A DNA stretch of 64,000 bases from Mycolicibacterium sediminis (GTDB lineage: Bacteria > Actinomycetota > Actinomycetes > Mycobacteriales > Mycobacteriaceae). Under the pieces are notes generated by a model, which did no database searches, had not been told where the DNA came from, and was given only the letters and a program-made list of their open reading frames with translations. The stretch is taken from the NCBI RefSeq assembly GCF_010731735.1, contig NZ_AP022588.1, forward strand, positions 1,922,001-1,986,000, read 5' to 3'. The first letter of the stretch is position 1. Every line of letters starts with the position of its first letter. This document shows, piece by piece, positions 8,553 to 16,233 of this stretch. A program made the translations under genes and the position numbers.

Positions 8553-10231
8553 CTCGCCGGAGGGACCGGCCGACCGGTGATCCGGTAGACGCGGAAGCGT
8601 TCGTCGCCGGTGGCGCCGAACACGGAGTGCACCAGCGTGCCGAGCCCGGCGCCGTCGTTCCACAGGCTGGGATAGCGCACGTTCAGTGCATCGGCGTCGC
8701 TGATGGCGGGGTTGCTCGCTACGACGTAGCGCACGCCGAAGTCGTACGGCCGGTTCATCACCGCGGTGAAGTCGTAGTCGCTCGTGATGACGAATTGTCG
8801 CGGGCGGTCCGACGACAGCCAGATGCCCCAGGTGTTGAACGTGTCCATGAGCACCGATCCGTCGGGCAGGTTCCGACGGTCGAAGTAGTCGGCCAGCGAA
8901 CGGTCGTTGACCATCAGCCGCCGGTACCACTGTTCGCCGGCCGGACGGCCGTGCGGATCGACCAGGGACGCGAGCCCGAACTGCAACTGCTGGTTGCCGA
9001 TTCGCTGATCGGACATCGCGTACACGGTGACCGGTGCGCCGACGAGCAGCGACGCGGTAAGCAGCCCGGCGCCGAGCCGCCGGGCCCCGTCACCCGTGGC
9101 GTCGGGTGACCAGCAGAGCAGCGCGACGCACACGACCAGCGGTATCGCCAGGAGATAGAAGCGGAACCATCCGAACGTCGTAGACGAGTACTGGCTCCAC
9201 GCCGCGAAGGCGAGAACCGGTCCCAAAGTGGCGAGCGGGACCAGCACGACGGCGTTGCGGCGCACGACGGCAAGCGCGAGCGCACAGGCGGCGGCGATCA
9301 CCACGAACGGTTGCATGCCGAGCAGTCGCGCGCCGATCACCACCCAGTCGTCGGACGCCGCGCCCGCCAACGGTCCGCCTCGCTCGGCCGCCCCCGCCAC
9401 CTGGCTGCCGTTGCCGTACTGCGAGGACAGCGTCGCGAACAGCTCGCCGGACACCACCCAGCCGGTCACCGCCCAGATGGTGAAGGCGCACGCGAGCGGG
9501 AACGAGACGATCAGCACGCACAGGATGGTCGAGTCGAGTCGTTCGGCGGCGCGTGCCCGCCGGAACGCCACCGCGGCCACCAGGAGCGCGACGCCGACGG
9601 CGGCCGGGACGACCTCGTAGCGTGCGAGATAGCCGAGGCCCAAAGCGATTCCGGCCCAGGCGAGATCGCCCACCCGGTCGCTGCGGATCCACTGCGCGAG
9701 GTGGCGGATGGTCCAGACGAGGAAGAACGTCTCGGCGGCCTCGCTCATGCCCGACGCCCCGTACACCACGATCATCGGCTGCAGCGCGAAGCAGCCGACG
9801 GCCACCCACCGCCATCCTGCACCCACGCCACGGTCGAGGGCGATCCGGCGGACCATCAGCGCGGCACCCGCCATGAAGAGCGAACTCTGCACCACGGCGG
9901 CCAGACCGTGCGTCTTCAGTTCGGGCCACCAGCGACTGAATTGCAGCACCGGGATCTCGACCATGCTCGGCAGGGGGTTCCAGACGAATCCGATGGCCGA
10001 CAGGTGGGGTTGACGGCTGAACACGACGTAGCCGGCATTGGCCACCCGGCTGGGGGCGTCGGGGTCGAACAGGTTGTAGCGCAACACCAGCAGGGTGCCG
10101 ACGCCGAAGTACAGCGCGGCGAGGGCGGCGAACAGCGCCACGCCCCACCCGCGGCGGACCGGCGGGGCGACGTCGTCGAGCGTCGCGCCGACGGCCGTCG
10201 CCGCCGGCGCCATCACATCAGTGGCCGACAC
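8549..10231 (-). CDS. GT-C fold membrane protein, putative glycosyltransferase
   Basis: 560 residues with about ten hydrophobic segments from ~30 to ~415, then a ~140-residue extracytoplasmic C-terminal domain. The first loop after TM1 has [15 protein letters not shown], an acidic D-x-D type loop in the position used by polyprenyl-phosphate-sugar GT-C enzymes (ArnT/GT39 style). TM loops such as [17 protein letters not shown] and [11 protein letters not shown] fit that fold. It probably transfers a sugar from a lipid-phosphate donor outside the membrane. GTG at 10231 overlaps the end of the BcsB-like gene by 14 bp, making it last in a four-gene unit. Confidence 0.7.
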   Translation of the reverse strand: MSATDVMAPAATAVGATLDDVAPPVRRGWGVALFAALAALYFGVGTLLVLRYNLFDPDAPSRVANAGYVVFSRQPHLSAIGFVWNPLPSMVEIPVLQFSRWWPELKTHGLAAVVQSSLFMAGAALMVRRIALDRGVGAGWRWVAVGCFALQPMIVVYGASGMSEAAETFFLVWTIRHLAQWIRSDRVGDLAWAGIALGLGYLARYEVVPAAVGVALLVAAVAFRRARAAERLDSTILCVLIVSFPLACAFTIWAVTGWVVSGELFATLSSQYGNGSQVAGAAERGGPLAGAASDDWVVIGARLLGMQPFVVIAAACALALAVVRRNAVVLVPLATLGPVLAFAAWSQYSSTTFGWFRFYLLAIPLVVCVALLCWSPDATGDGARRLGAGLLTASLLVGAPVTVYAMSDQRIGNQQLQFGLASLVDPHGRPAGEQWYRRLMVNDRSLADYFDRRNLPDGSVLMDTFNTWGIWLSSDRPRQFVITSDYDFTAVMNRPYDFGVRYVVASNPAISDADALNVRYPSLWNDGAGLGTLVHSVFGATGDERFRVYRITGRPVPPAS

Positions 10232-12170
10232 GCCGCCGCCGCACCACGACCAGCACGCCGGCGCCGAGCACCACGATCACGCCCAGCGCGACGCTGACCC
10301 ACACCCACCACTTCCACCCGTCACCGGGGTACTCGTTGAGCATTCCGCCGCCCTCGCGGACGGTGAGATTGACGGCTTGGCCCGCCGGTCCCGTCGCGAC
10401 GACGTCACCGGTCAGCGACGACCAGCGGTTGGGGAGGCCGCGGATGTAGTCGAAGCTGCGGTCCACCAGTGACCAGTCGCCCGTTCCGGAGATCGCCAGG
10501 ACCGTGCGGCCGTTCTGGGTGAAGGACTGCACGACGCCGAGCGCACCGTTCACGTCGATCTCCGTGTCGGGGCTTCCGTTGACACCGGCTGACGTCGACG
10601 CTCCCGGCAGCAGCGGCGGGTTCATGCCGGCCGAGGCCAACTGCTCCCCACTGGTCACCGCGAGCAGGCCGGCACCGGACGCGGCCGCGTCGGCGAAGGT
10701 CACGAGCTGCGGTCGCAGAGTCATGCCGGTCTGCTGACCCATGAGGTTGATGGCCTGCCCCGCGAAGCGGATGCCGTCGGGGCCGTCGATCGCGACGTCG
10801 AAGTCGGGCGTGAAGGCCATGGGCAGGACCGGGAAGCCGCCCCGGTTCCGGATTCCGGGCGTCACGGTCACCGTGGACGAGGGGTCGAGGGCGAACGTGA
10901 TCCGGTCGTTCATCGGCGCGCACTCCTGCCGCGGCACGTAGCGGATCTCGAGCGCCATGCCGACGTTGGACGTGATCGACTCGGCGGGGATGTCACCGGT
11001 CAGGTCGAGCCGGCCGGAACCGTCGAGCCGGTGGGTCGCCAGCACCGTCGAGCCCGAGCGGATGAGCACCGACCCCTCGCCGCCGATGACGGGCGTGTAC
11101 GTCGCCTTGAGGTGCACCTGGGCGTTCGTGACGGGACCCACCCCGAACGCGCTGACGTCGAATCCCGCGTACATCGTGGTCACGCCCAGGGCCGACGTCT
11201 GGCCCGTCATGCCCAGCTGGCCGAACGTCTTGATGTTGGTCGACTGCGCGCGATCCCGAGTGGCCTCGAGCACAGCGGCGGAGGGGGTCTGCGCGAGTGC
11301 GAAGCGCCGGTCGGCGAACATGTCGACCTGCTGGACCAGTTGCTCACCCGTCCCGTTGATCGCCAGCACGGCGGCCGGGGTGCCCGGGTTCTCCACCACC
11401 ATCCCGGCGTCGCCACCGTCCCGGATCGCGATCACCCTGCGCGACAGCCCCGTCGGCGGCAGGACGCCGTCGACGGTGGCGATGTCGACCCGCACCGGCA
11501 TCGGCCGGTAGAGGTGGGTCAGCTCGGCGACCAGGTCGAGTGCGGCCTGCTGCTGGCTCGTGGTCGGTGCGGCGCCGACCTGGACGACCACCTGATCGAG
11601 GTAGCCCGGCAGGAAGTCGGCCACCGTCACCGGATCCGGCGTCGGCCCGGAGAAGGACGTCGAGAGCTGATCCAACGTGACCGACGGTGGTTGCGAGCAG
11701 CTGTCCAGGGACGGATTGGCATCGCGGAGAACGAATCTCAGTGGTGCCCTCCCGTCGGTGACCTGAGCCGCGGCGAGGTCGACGGTGAAGGGCACGGTGG
11801 CGAGGTCGGCCGGTACGACGATGCTGCCGAGCACGACGCCCCGGCCGTCGAGGACGTCGACGCGACCGTTGACGACGTTGACCACCGAGCCGATCTGTCC
11901 GACGAGCACGGTCGGACCGACCCCGGCGGGTACCGGCACGGCGGCTTCGGCCGGCTGGTTGGCACCGATCAGCTCCATCCGGTTGGGCAGCCCGAGCTGG
12001 GACCAGGTGAGCGGCGGTGTCACGCTGGGCGGACCGGGCACGCCGGCGTCGGCCGACTCGGACATCGGCGTGGCGGACGGTTCCGCCGTCGCGACGGGTG
12101 CGGTGTACGTCAGCGCCGCGACCGTGCCGACGACGAGCGGCGCCGCCAGCGCCTTGAAGACTGATTTCAC
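10218..12170 (-). CDS. BcsB-like periplasmic membrane-anchored protein (copy 1)
   Basis: 650 residues with a signal peptide (about 1-28, ending APVATAEP), a long beta-rich exported domain and one C-terminal membrane helix followed by RRRRVGH. This is the layout of BcsB, which guides nascent glucan beyond the synthase. Shared blocks with copy 2 (16234-18153) include SQPPSVTLDQL, SGPTPDP, VADFLPGYLDQV, LYRPMPVRVD and VLPMAFTPDFDVA. GTG at 12170 overlaps the TGA of the GT2 synthase, as expected for a coupled synthase/partner pair. Confidence 0.75.
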   Translation of the reverse strand: MKSVFKALAAPLVVGTVAALTYTAPVATAEPSATPMSESADAGVPGPPSVTPPLTWSQLGLPNRMELIGANQPAEAAVPVPAGVGPTVLVGQIGSVVNVVNGRVDVLDGRGVVLGSIVVPADLATVPFTVDLAAAQVTDGRAPLRFVLRDANPSLDSCSQPPSVTLDQLSTSFSGPTPDPVTVADFLPGYLDQVVVQVGAAPTTSQQQAALDLVAELTHLYRPMPVRVDIATVDGVLPPTGLSRRVIAIRDGGDAGMVVENPGTPAAVLAINGTGEQLVQQVDMFADRRFALAQTPSAAVLEATRDRAQSTNIKTFGQLGMTGQTSALGVTTMYAGFDVSAFGVGPVTNAQVHLKATYTPVIGGEGSVLIRSGSTVLATHRLDGSGRLDLTGDIPAESITSNVGMALEIRYVPRQECAPMNDRITFALDPSSTVTVTPGIRNRGGFPVLPMAFTPDFDVAIDGPDGIRFAGQAINLMGQQTGMTLRPQLVTFADAAASGAGLLAVTSGEQLASAGMNPPLLPGASTSAGVNGSPDTEIDVNGALGVVQSFTQNGRTVLAISGTGDWSLVDRSFDYIRGLPNRWSSLTGDVVATGPAGQAVNLTVREGGGMLNEYPGDGWKWWVWVSVALGVIVVLGAGVLVVVRRRRVGH

Positions 12171-13594
12171 GAGGTGACCTCCGGTGGAGTGCGTTGGGCG
12201 AGGGGTTCGGGGGAGTGGTCGAGGCCGTGCACCGTCTTCTCCCAGAAGAACGGCCGAAAGATCAACTGGTGGATGGCCTTCAGGGCCGCGAACGACTGCA
12301 GGACCCAGTACAGGGGTGCGAGCAGGGCGGCCCACCAGAGGTGCGGCTTGCCCAGTGACCGGGTGACCACCAGACCGGTGAAGACCGACAGCGGGGCGCC
12401 GATCAGGAACAGGGCGAGGCAGGCGTAGTAGGTCGGCGGCGGGAACAGTGCGCCGATGAAGTCCGGCCGGCCGAGCACCCACACCAGCATGCTGAACCAG
12501 AAGACGAGGTTGAAGGCACTCGTCAGCGGCACGCCGCCGGTCATGTTGATCATCCGCAGCGTGGCCTTGACGCCGATCTCGCCGCGCAGCGCCGCGGGCT
12601 CCCGCAGGTGCACCAGCATGGTCTGCAGGTAGCCCTTGTACCAGCGGGACCGCTGCCGAATCCAGTTCACGACGTCGGAGTTGGCCTCCTCGAGCGTGGT
12701 CGAATCCAGGATCAGCGTGCGAAAGCCGTGTCGCGCCAACCGGACTCCCAGGTCGGCGTCCTCGGTGACGTTGAACTCGTCCCAGCCGCCGATCTCGCGC
12801 CACACCGCGGTCGGCATGTGGTTGGAGGTCCCGCCGAGGGGGACCACGCACCGCGACGCCTCGACGGCGGGCAGCACGACGCCGAACCACTGGTCGTACT
12901 CCAGGGAGAACCAGCGCGTCAGCAGGTTCTGCCTCTCGTTGAAGTAGCCCAATCGGGCCTGTAGGCAACCGATCCCGGGCGGCGCGCTCCGGAAACCCAC
13001 GACGGCGCGGCGGAGTTGCAGCGGATCGGGGACGTCCTCGGCGTCGTAGATGGTGACGAACTCGCCCCGCAGGTCGGGTAGCGACATCCCGTAGTTGCAC
13101 GCCTTGGGTTTCGTCTTGGGCAGGCTGTGCGGCACCAGGATGATCCGGGTCGACTGCAGGTCGGCTCCGAGCAGCGCCGTCTGAGTGGCGACGTCGTCTT
13201 CCTCGACCAGCAGCAGGACTTCGAGTTTGTCGACGGGGTAGTCGAGTCTGCCGACGCCGTTGATCAGGTTCGTCACGATCGTCGGTTCGTCGTACACGGG
13301 CAGCAGCACGGTGTAGACCGGTAGCTCGTCGGCGGTCGGTGCGAGTGCCTCCTCGTCGCTGACGCGGATCAACGCCGAGGACCGAAGTCCGCGCAGCAGT
13401 AGGTAGTTCCGGTCGATCGTCGAGGCCAGGTAGAGCAGCGCCACGACCCCGGTGAGCAGCGGGGGGACGACGTGCGGCCAGAGGATCGCCGCGAGGACGA
13501 CGAGGAGTGCCCCCACACCGATCTTCAGCAGCGCGCCGTGGCCCAGGATGCTCCTGGCCGAAAGGTGTGCGGGCAGCTGCCGGAGGTCAGACAC
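12167..13594 (-). CDS. Cellulose-synthase-like processive glycosyltransferase (GT2)
   Basis: 475 residues: two N-terminal membrane helices (~20-60), a cytosolic GT2 domain (~90-320) and three or four C-terminal helices. Catalytic motifs are complete: DAED at 184-187, TED at 277-279 and QRSRW at 314-318 (the QxxRW motif), as in processive synthases that extrude beta-glycans or hyaluronan-like polymers. The C-terminus ends shortly after the last helix, so there is no PilZ domain for c-di-GMP control as in BcsA. It overlaps both neighbours (8 bp upstream, GTGA downstream). Confidence 0.88.
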   Translation of the reverse strand: MSDLRQLPAHLSARSILGHGALLKIGVGALLVVLAAILWPHVVPPLLTGVVALLYLASTIDRNYLLLRGLRSSALIRVSDEEALAPTADELPVYTVLLPVYDEPTIVTNLINGVGRLDYPVDKLEVLLLVEEDDVATQTALLGADLQSTRIILVPHSLPKTKPKACNYGMSLPDLRGEFVTIYDAEDVPDPLQLRRAVVGFRSAPPGIGCLQARLGYFNERQNLLTRWFSLEYDQWFGVVLPAVEASRCVVPLGGTSNHMPTAVWREIGGWDEFNVTEDADLGVRLARHGFRTLILDSTTLEEANSDVVNWIRQRSRWYKGYLQTMLVHLREPAALRGEIGVKATLRMINMTGGVPLTSAFNLVFWFSMLVWVLGRPDFIGALFPPPTYYACLALFLIGAPLSVFTGLVVTRSLGKPHLWWAALLAPLYWVLQSFAALKAIHQLIFRPFFWEKTVHGLDHSPEPLAQRTPPEVTS

Positions 13595-15053
13595 CGTGGG
13601 CGCCGACGAGCCGGCCGACGACCTCGTCGGCGCGCTGACGGACGAGGGGATCGACGCGGCTGGCGGCGTCGGGCTGCTGACGCATCAGCCACATGGCCGG
13701 CCGTACCGCCGTGTCGAGCAGTGTCAGTGGTCGGGGCGCCGGTGGCATCACGTCGCCACCGATGGTCTGGCTCGTGATGACCGTGACGCGCTGGCTCAAC
13801 GGTCCGGCGCGCCAGGTCCACGTCACCGCGTACCAGTCGCGTCCGCCACCGTCGGTCGCGGTGTCGGCGTTGGTGTGGATCGTGCGCGCACCGGGAGGAA
13901 GCGAGCCGCCCGATGCCGGGCGGTACTCCAGCGGCAGGGCCGTCGGGTACCAGACGGCGTCGGCGACGTCGTCCAGCGCCGCGGGATCCGAGGTCGTCAT
14001 GACGTCGACGGCGGCCGCGGGGAGGCCGGCGCGCCCGGGGACGGCGTAACGCTCCAGGGTCGCGCCCGGCCCGAGGAGCCGGGTGATGAAGGGGAACGAC
14101 GTCGGCGCGCCCAGCCCGGCCCCGGCGATCCAGTCGCCGTCGACGGTCGCGACGACGGCCGACGATCTGGCCGGCGTCCCGATCAGCAACGCCCCCGCCG
14201 TCGCCGCGAGGACCCCCAGCGAAATCAGGGAACGACGCGAGCGAAGGGCGGGCAGCTGCCCGGCGCCGGGTGACCGGTGCGGTGCCGACAGGCGCGAGAG
14301 GGCGAGCGTGGCGATCGCGGGGACCAGACCACCCACGACCAGGACCAGGGCCAGCGGGTGCAGGTGGGCGCCGACGACCACCACGAGGATCGCCGCCACG
14401 ACGAGGCAACCCAGGGCGGCGACGGACCGTCGTCCGATGGTGGCGTAGCGCCCCGCCAGGAACACGGCGACGGCCCCCATTGCGGCGGTGAGCAGGCCGT
14501 GGGCGGTGCGCGAACCGCCGAGACCGGCCGCCGCGAGGAGGAACGGCAGCGGGGTGGCGCAACAGAGGACGAACAGCCACAGTGCCCACATCCGGACGGC
14601 GTGGCGGACGCTGAACAGCACCGCCACGGCACAGGCCAGCCAGACCACGATCGCGAGCTGGTGCAGCTGCCACAGCCCGGCCAGCGTCGGGATGCGGGTG
14701 CCGACCAGGTGCAGACCGGTCAGTCCGACGATCCCGAACAGCGTCGCGATGATCACGTCCGTCTCGGAGTCCCGGACCCCGCGGGGCGCCGAGCGGTAGC
14801 CCGTGGCGATCAGCGCGGCCAGCAGTGGGACCACCAGGAGGTGGGCCGTGCGCGAGCCTGCGAGAGCGGCGGTGACGACGTGCTCGTAGCCGGTCCAGCA
14901 GGCGACGACGCTCAGGGCGACGATGGCCGCGACCCGTGTCCACCGTCCCGAGCCGGTTCGGGGAGGTTCCGGGTGAACCGGCGACGCCTCGTGGGCGGAG
15001 GTGCGACGGATCGCGGTGGCGTCCGTGATGACGGCGCCGTCGAAAGGTGGCAT
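13587..15053 (-). CDS. Polytopic membrane protein, exosortase-like N-terminus, exported C-terminal domain
   Basis: 488 residues with about eight helices between ~41 and ~292, then ~195 residues with no further helix, presumably outside the membrane. Two segments recall the exosortase/archaeosortase fold: RTAHLLVVPLLAALIATGY after TM1 (compare the family's SHG-type PLI loop) and LFVLCCATPLPFLL (the family's PLP). The catalytic CSG-type Cys motif and the later Arg/His are not visible. The hexapeptide GSRTAH occurs twice (about 66-71 and 180-185). It heads the unit running to 8549, so it belongs to the polysaccharide locus. Function unproven. Confidence 0.6.
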   Translation of the reverse strand: MPPFDGAVITDATAIRRTSAHEASPVHPEPPRTGSGRWTRVAAIVALSVVACWTGYEHVVTAALAGSRTAHLLVVPLLAALIATGYRSAPRGVRDSETDVIIATLFGIVGLTGLHLVGTRIPTLAGLWQLHQLAIVVWLACAVAVLFSVRHAVRMWALWLFVLCCATPLPFLLAAAGLGGSRTAHGLLTAAMGAVAVFLAGRYATIGRRSVAALGCLVVAAILVVVVGAHLHPLALVLVVGGLVPAIATLALSRLSAPHRSPGAGQLPALRSRRSLISLGVLAATAGALLIGTPARSSAVVATVDGDWIAGAGLGAPTSFPFITRLLGPGATLERYAVPGRAGLPAAAVDVMTTSDPAALDDVADAVWYPTALPLEYRPASGGSLPPGARTIHTNADTATDGGGRDWYAVTWTWRAGPLSQRVTVITSQTIGGDVMPPAPRPLTLLDTAVRPAMWLMRQQPDAASRVDPLVRQRADEVVGRLVGAHGV

Positions 15054-15234
15054 GTCTGGTTCCTGGCGGTGAAGGGGGGTGGTCGTGAAGCCGATTGAGC
15101 AAACACCCGGTATCGACGCCAGCGAAAAAATACTATCTGGACGATAACCTTGGATTTACGCAACCGTCAGTATGATCTAGGTCACATTGCGTTTCGAAGG
15201 TCCGAATTGATTCCGTCACGGCTGGTGAGGCAGG
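15054..15234. promoter_or_regulatory. Divergent promoter region of the polysaccharide locus
   Basis: 181 bp separate the divergent membrane protein and EEP genes. The stretch 15121-15180 is markedly AT-rich for this genome (gcgaaaaaatactatctgg). On the plus strand TATGAT at 15171-15176 is a good -10, with TTGGAT at 15150-15155 as a weak -35 (15-bp spacer). On the minus strand TAGTAT (15135 down to 15130) is a possible -10. AT richness could also attract a nucleoid protein such as Lsr2; that is inference. Confidence 0.5.
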
Positions 15235-16221
15235 GTGTCAGGCGTGGTGTTCCGATGGATCGGCACCGTGCTCGGAGCGGGTGCTCTCGTCGCCGCGTGC
15301 CTCGGTCTCGCCGTGCGGTACCTGCCGGTGACCGACCACGTGATGGTCATCCTGACCAGCGCGTCGCCCTACCTGATGCTGGCGGCCCCCGTCGCGGTGG
15401 TCCTGCTCGCGCTGAGTCGGCGCTGGGTGCCCGTGGTGCTGGCCGTCGTCGCCATGCTCGTGGTGGTCGCCGTCCGCATCCCGCTGTACACCGGTCCGGA
15501 GACGAGGCAGGCGCAGACCACTCCCGTCCGGGTCATGACGGCGAATCTCGGCATGGGGCGAGCCGACGCGCGGGCAACCGCCGCGACCGCCAGGGACCTC
15601 GCCGACGTGCTCGTGGTCCAGGAGATGACGCCGGAGGCCCAGGCGGGTCTGAGCGCGACCGGCGTCGATCGGGACTTCCCCTACCGGGTCGTCGATCCTC
15701 GCGACGTCGCATCGGGAATCGGTGTGTGGAGCCGTCATCCGATCGTCGAGTCCGCCCCGGTCGACGGGTATGCGATGCCGATGCTCGAGGTCCGCCTCCG
15801 CGTTCCCGGGGTGGCCTTCGACCCGACGGTGCTGGCCGTACACCTGGCCGCACCGTGGCCCGCGCCGATCGACGCATGGCGCCGGGACGTCGAGCGGTTG
15901 CCTGCCACGCTGCGGACGCTGGCCCTCGACGCCGGGTCGGGGGCGGTGATCGTCGCGGGCGATCTGAACGCGACGGTGGACATGCTGCCGTTCCGCCGCC
16001 TGTTGGACAACGGGTACCGGGACGCCGCCGAGCAGGCGGGCGCAGGGATGAGCCGGACCTTCCCCGGCCAGCGCAGGGTGCCGCCGCCACTGCTGGGCAT
16101 CGATCACGTACTCGTGCGCCTCAGCAGCGCGTCCTCGCTGCAGCGGGTGCCGCTGCCCGGCTCCGACCACATGGGCCTGGTCGTCGGCGTCGACGTCCCG
16201 CTGAATCCGACCGTCAGCTGA
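15235..16221 (+). CDS. Membrane-anchored endonuclease/exonuclease/phosphatase (EEP) fold protein
   Basis: 328 residues: three hydrophobic segments (~7-25, ~38-60, ~63-83) and an EEP domain from ~97. Motifs in order are VMTANLG, DVLVVQEM with the metal Glu, GIGVWSRHPI, VLAVHLAAPWP, VAGDLNAT and GSDHMGLVV with the catalytic His. The domain should face outside, so a phosphodiester such as a lipid or glycan substrate is more likely than DNA. GTG at 15235 follows GAGGCAG. It is divergent from the synthase operon and convergent with BcsB copy 2. Confidence 0.82.
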   Translation: MSGVVFRWIGTVLGAGALVAACLGLAVRYLPVTDHVMVILTSASPYLMLAAPVAVVLLALSRRWVPVVLAVVAMLVVVAVRIPLYTGPETRQAQTTPVRVMTANLGMGRADARATAATARDLADVLVVQEMTPEAQAGLSATGVDRDFPYRVVDPRDVASGIGVWSRHPIVESAPVDGYAMPMLEVRLRVPGVAFDPTVLAVHLAAPWPAPIDAWRRDVERLPATLRTLALDAGSGAVIVAGDLNATVDMLPFRRLLDNGYRDAAEQAGAGMSRTFPGQRRVPPPLLGIDHVLVRLSSASSLQRVPLPGSDHMGLVVGVDVPLNPTVS

Positions 16222-16233
16222 CGGGGTGAACGC

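Noticed and set aside
10218..13100. A 960-codon minus-strand open frame covering the BcsB-like gene and continuing upstream
   Set aside because: Beyond 12170 it is an alternative frame of the GT2 gene, whose catalytic motifs are complete; signal peptide and GTGA overlap mark the true start at 12170.
13587..15053. Calling the membrane protein a functional exosortase
   Set aside because: The similarity covers only two short segments, and the catalytic Cys/Arg/His motifs were not found.
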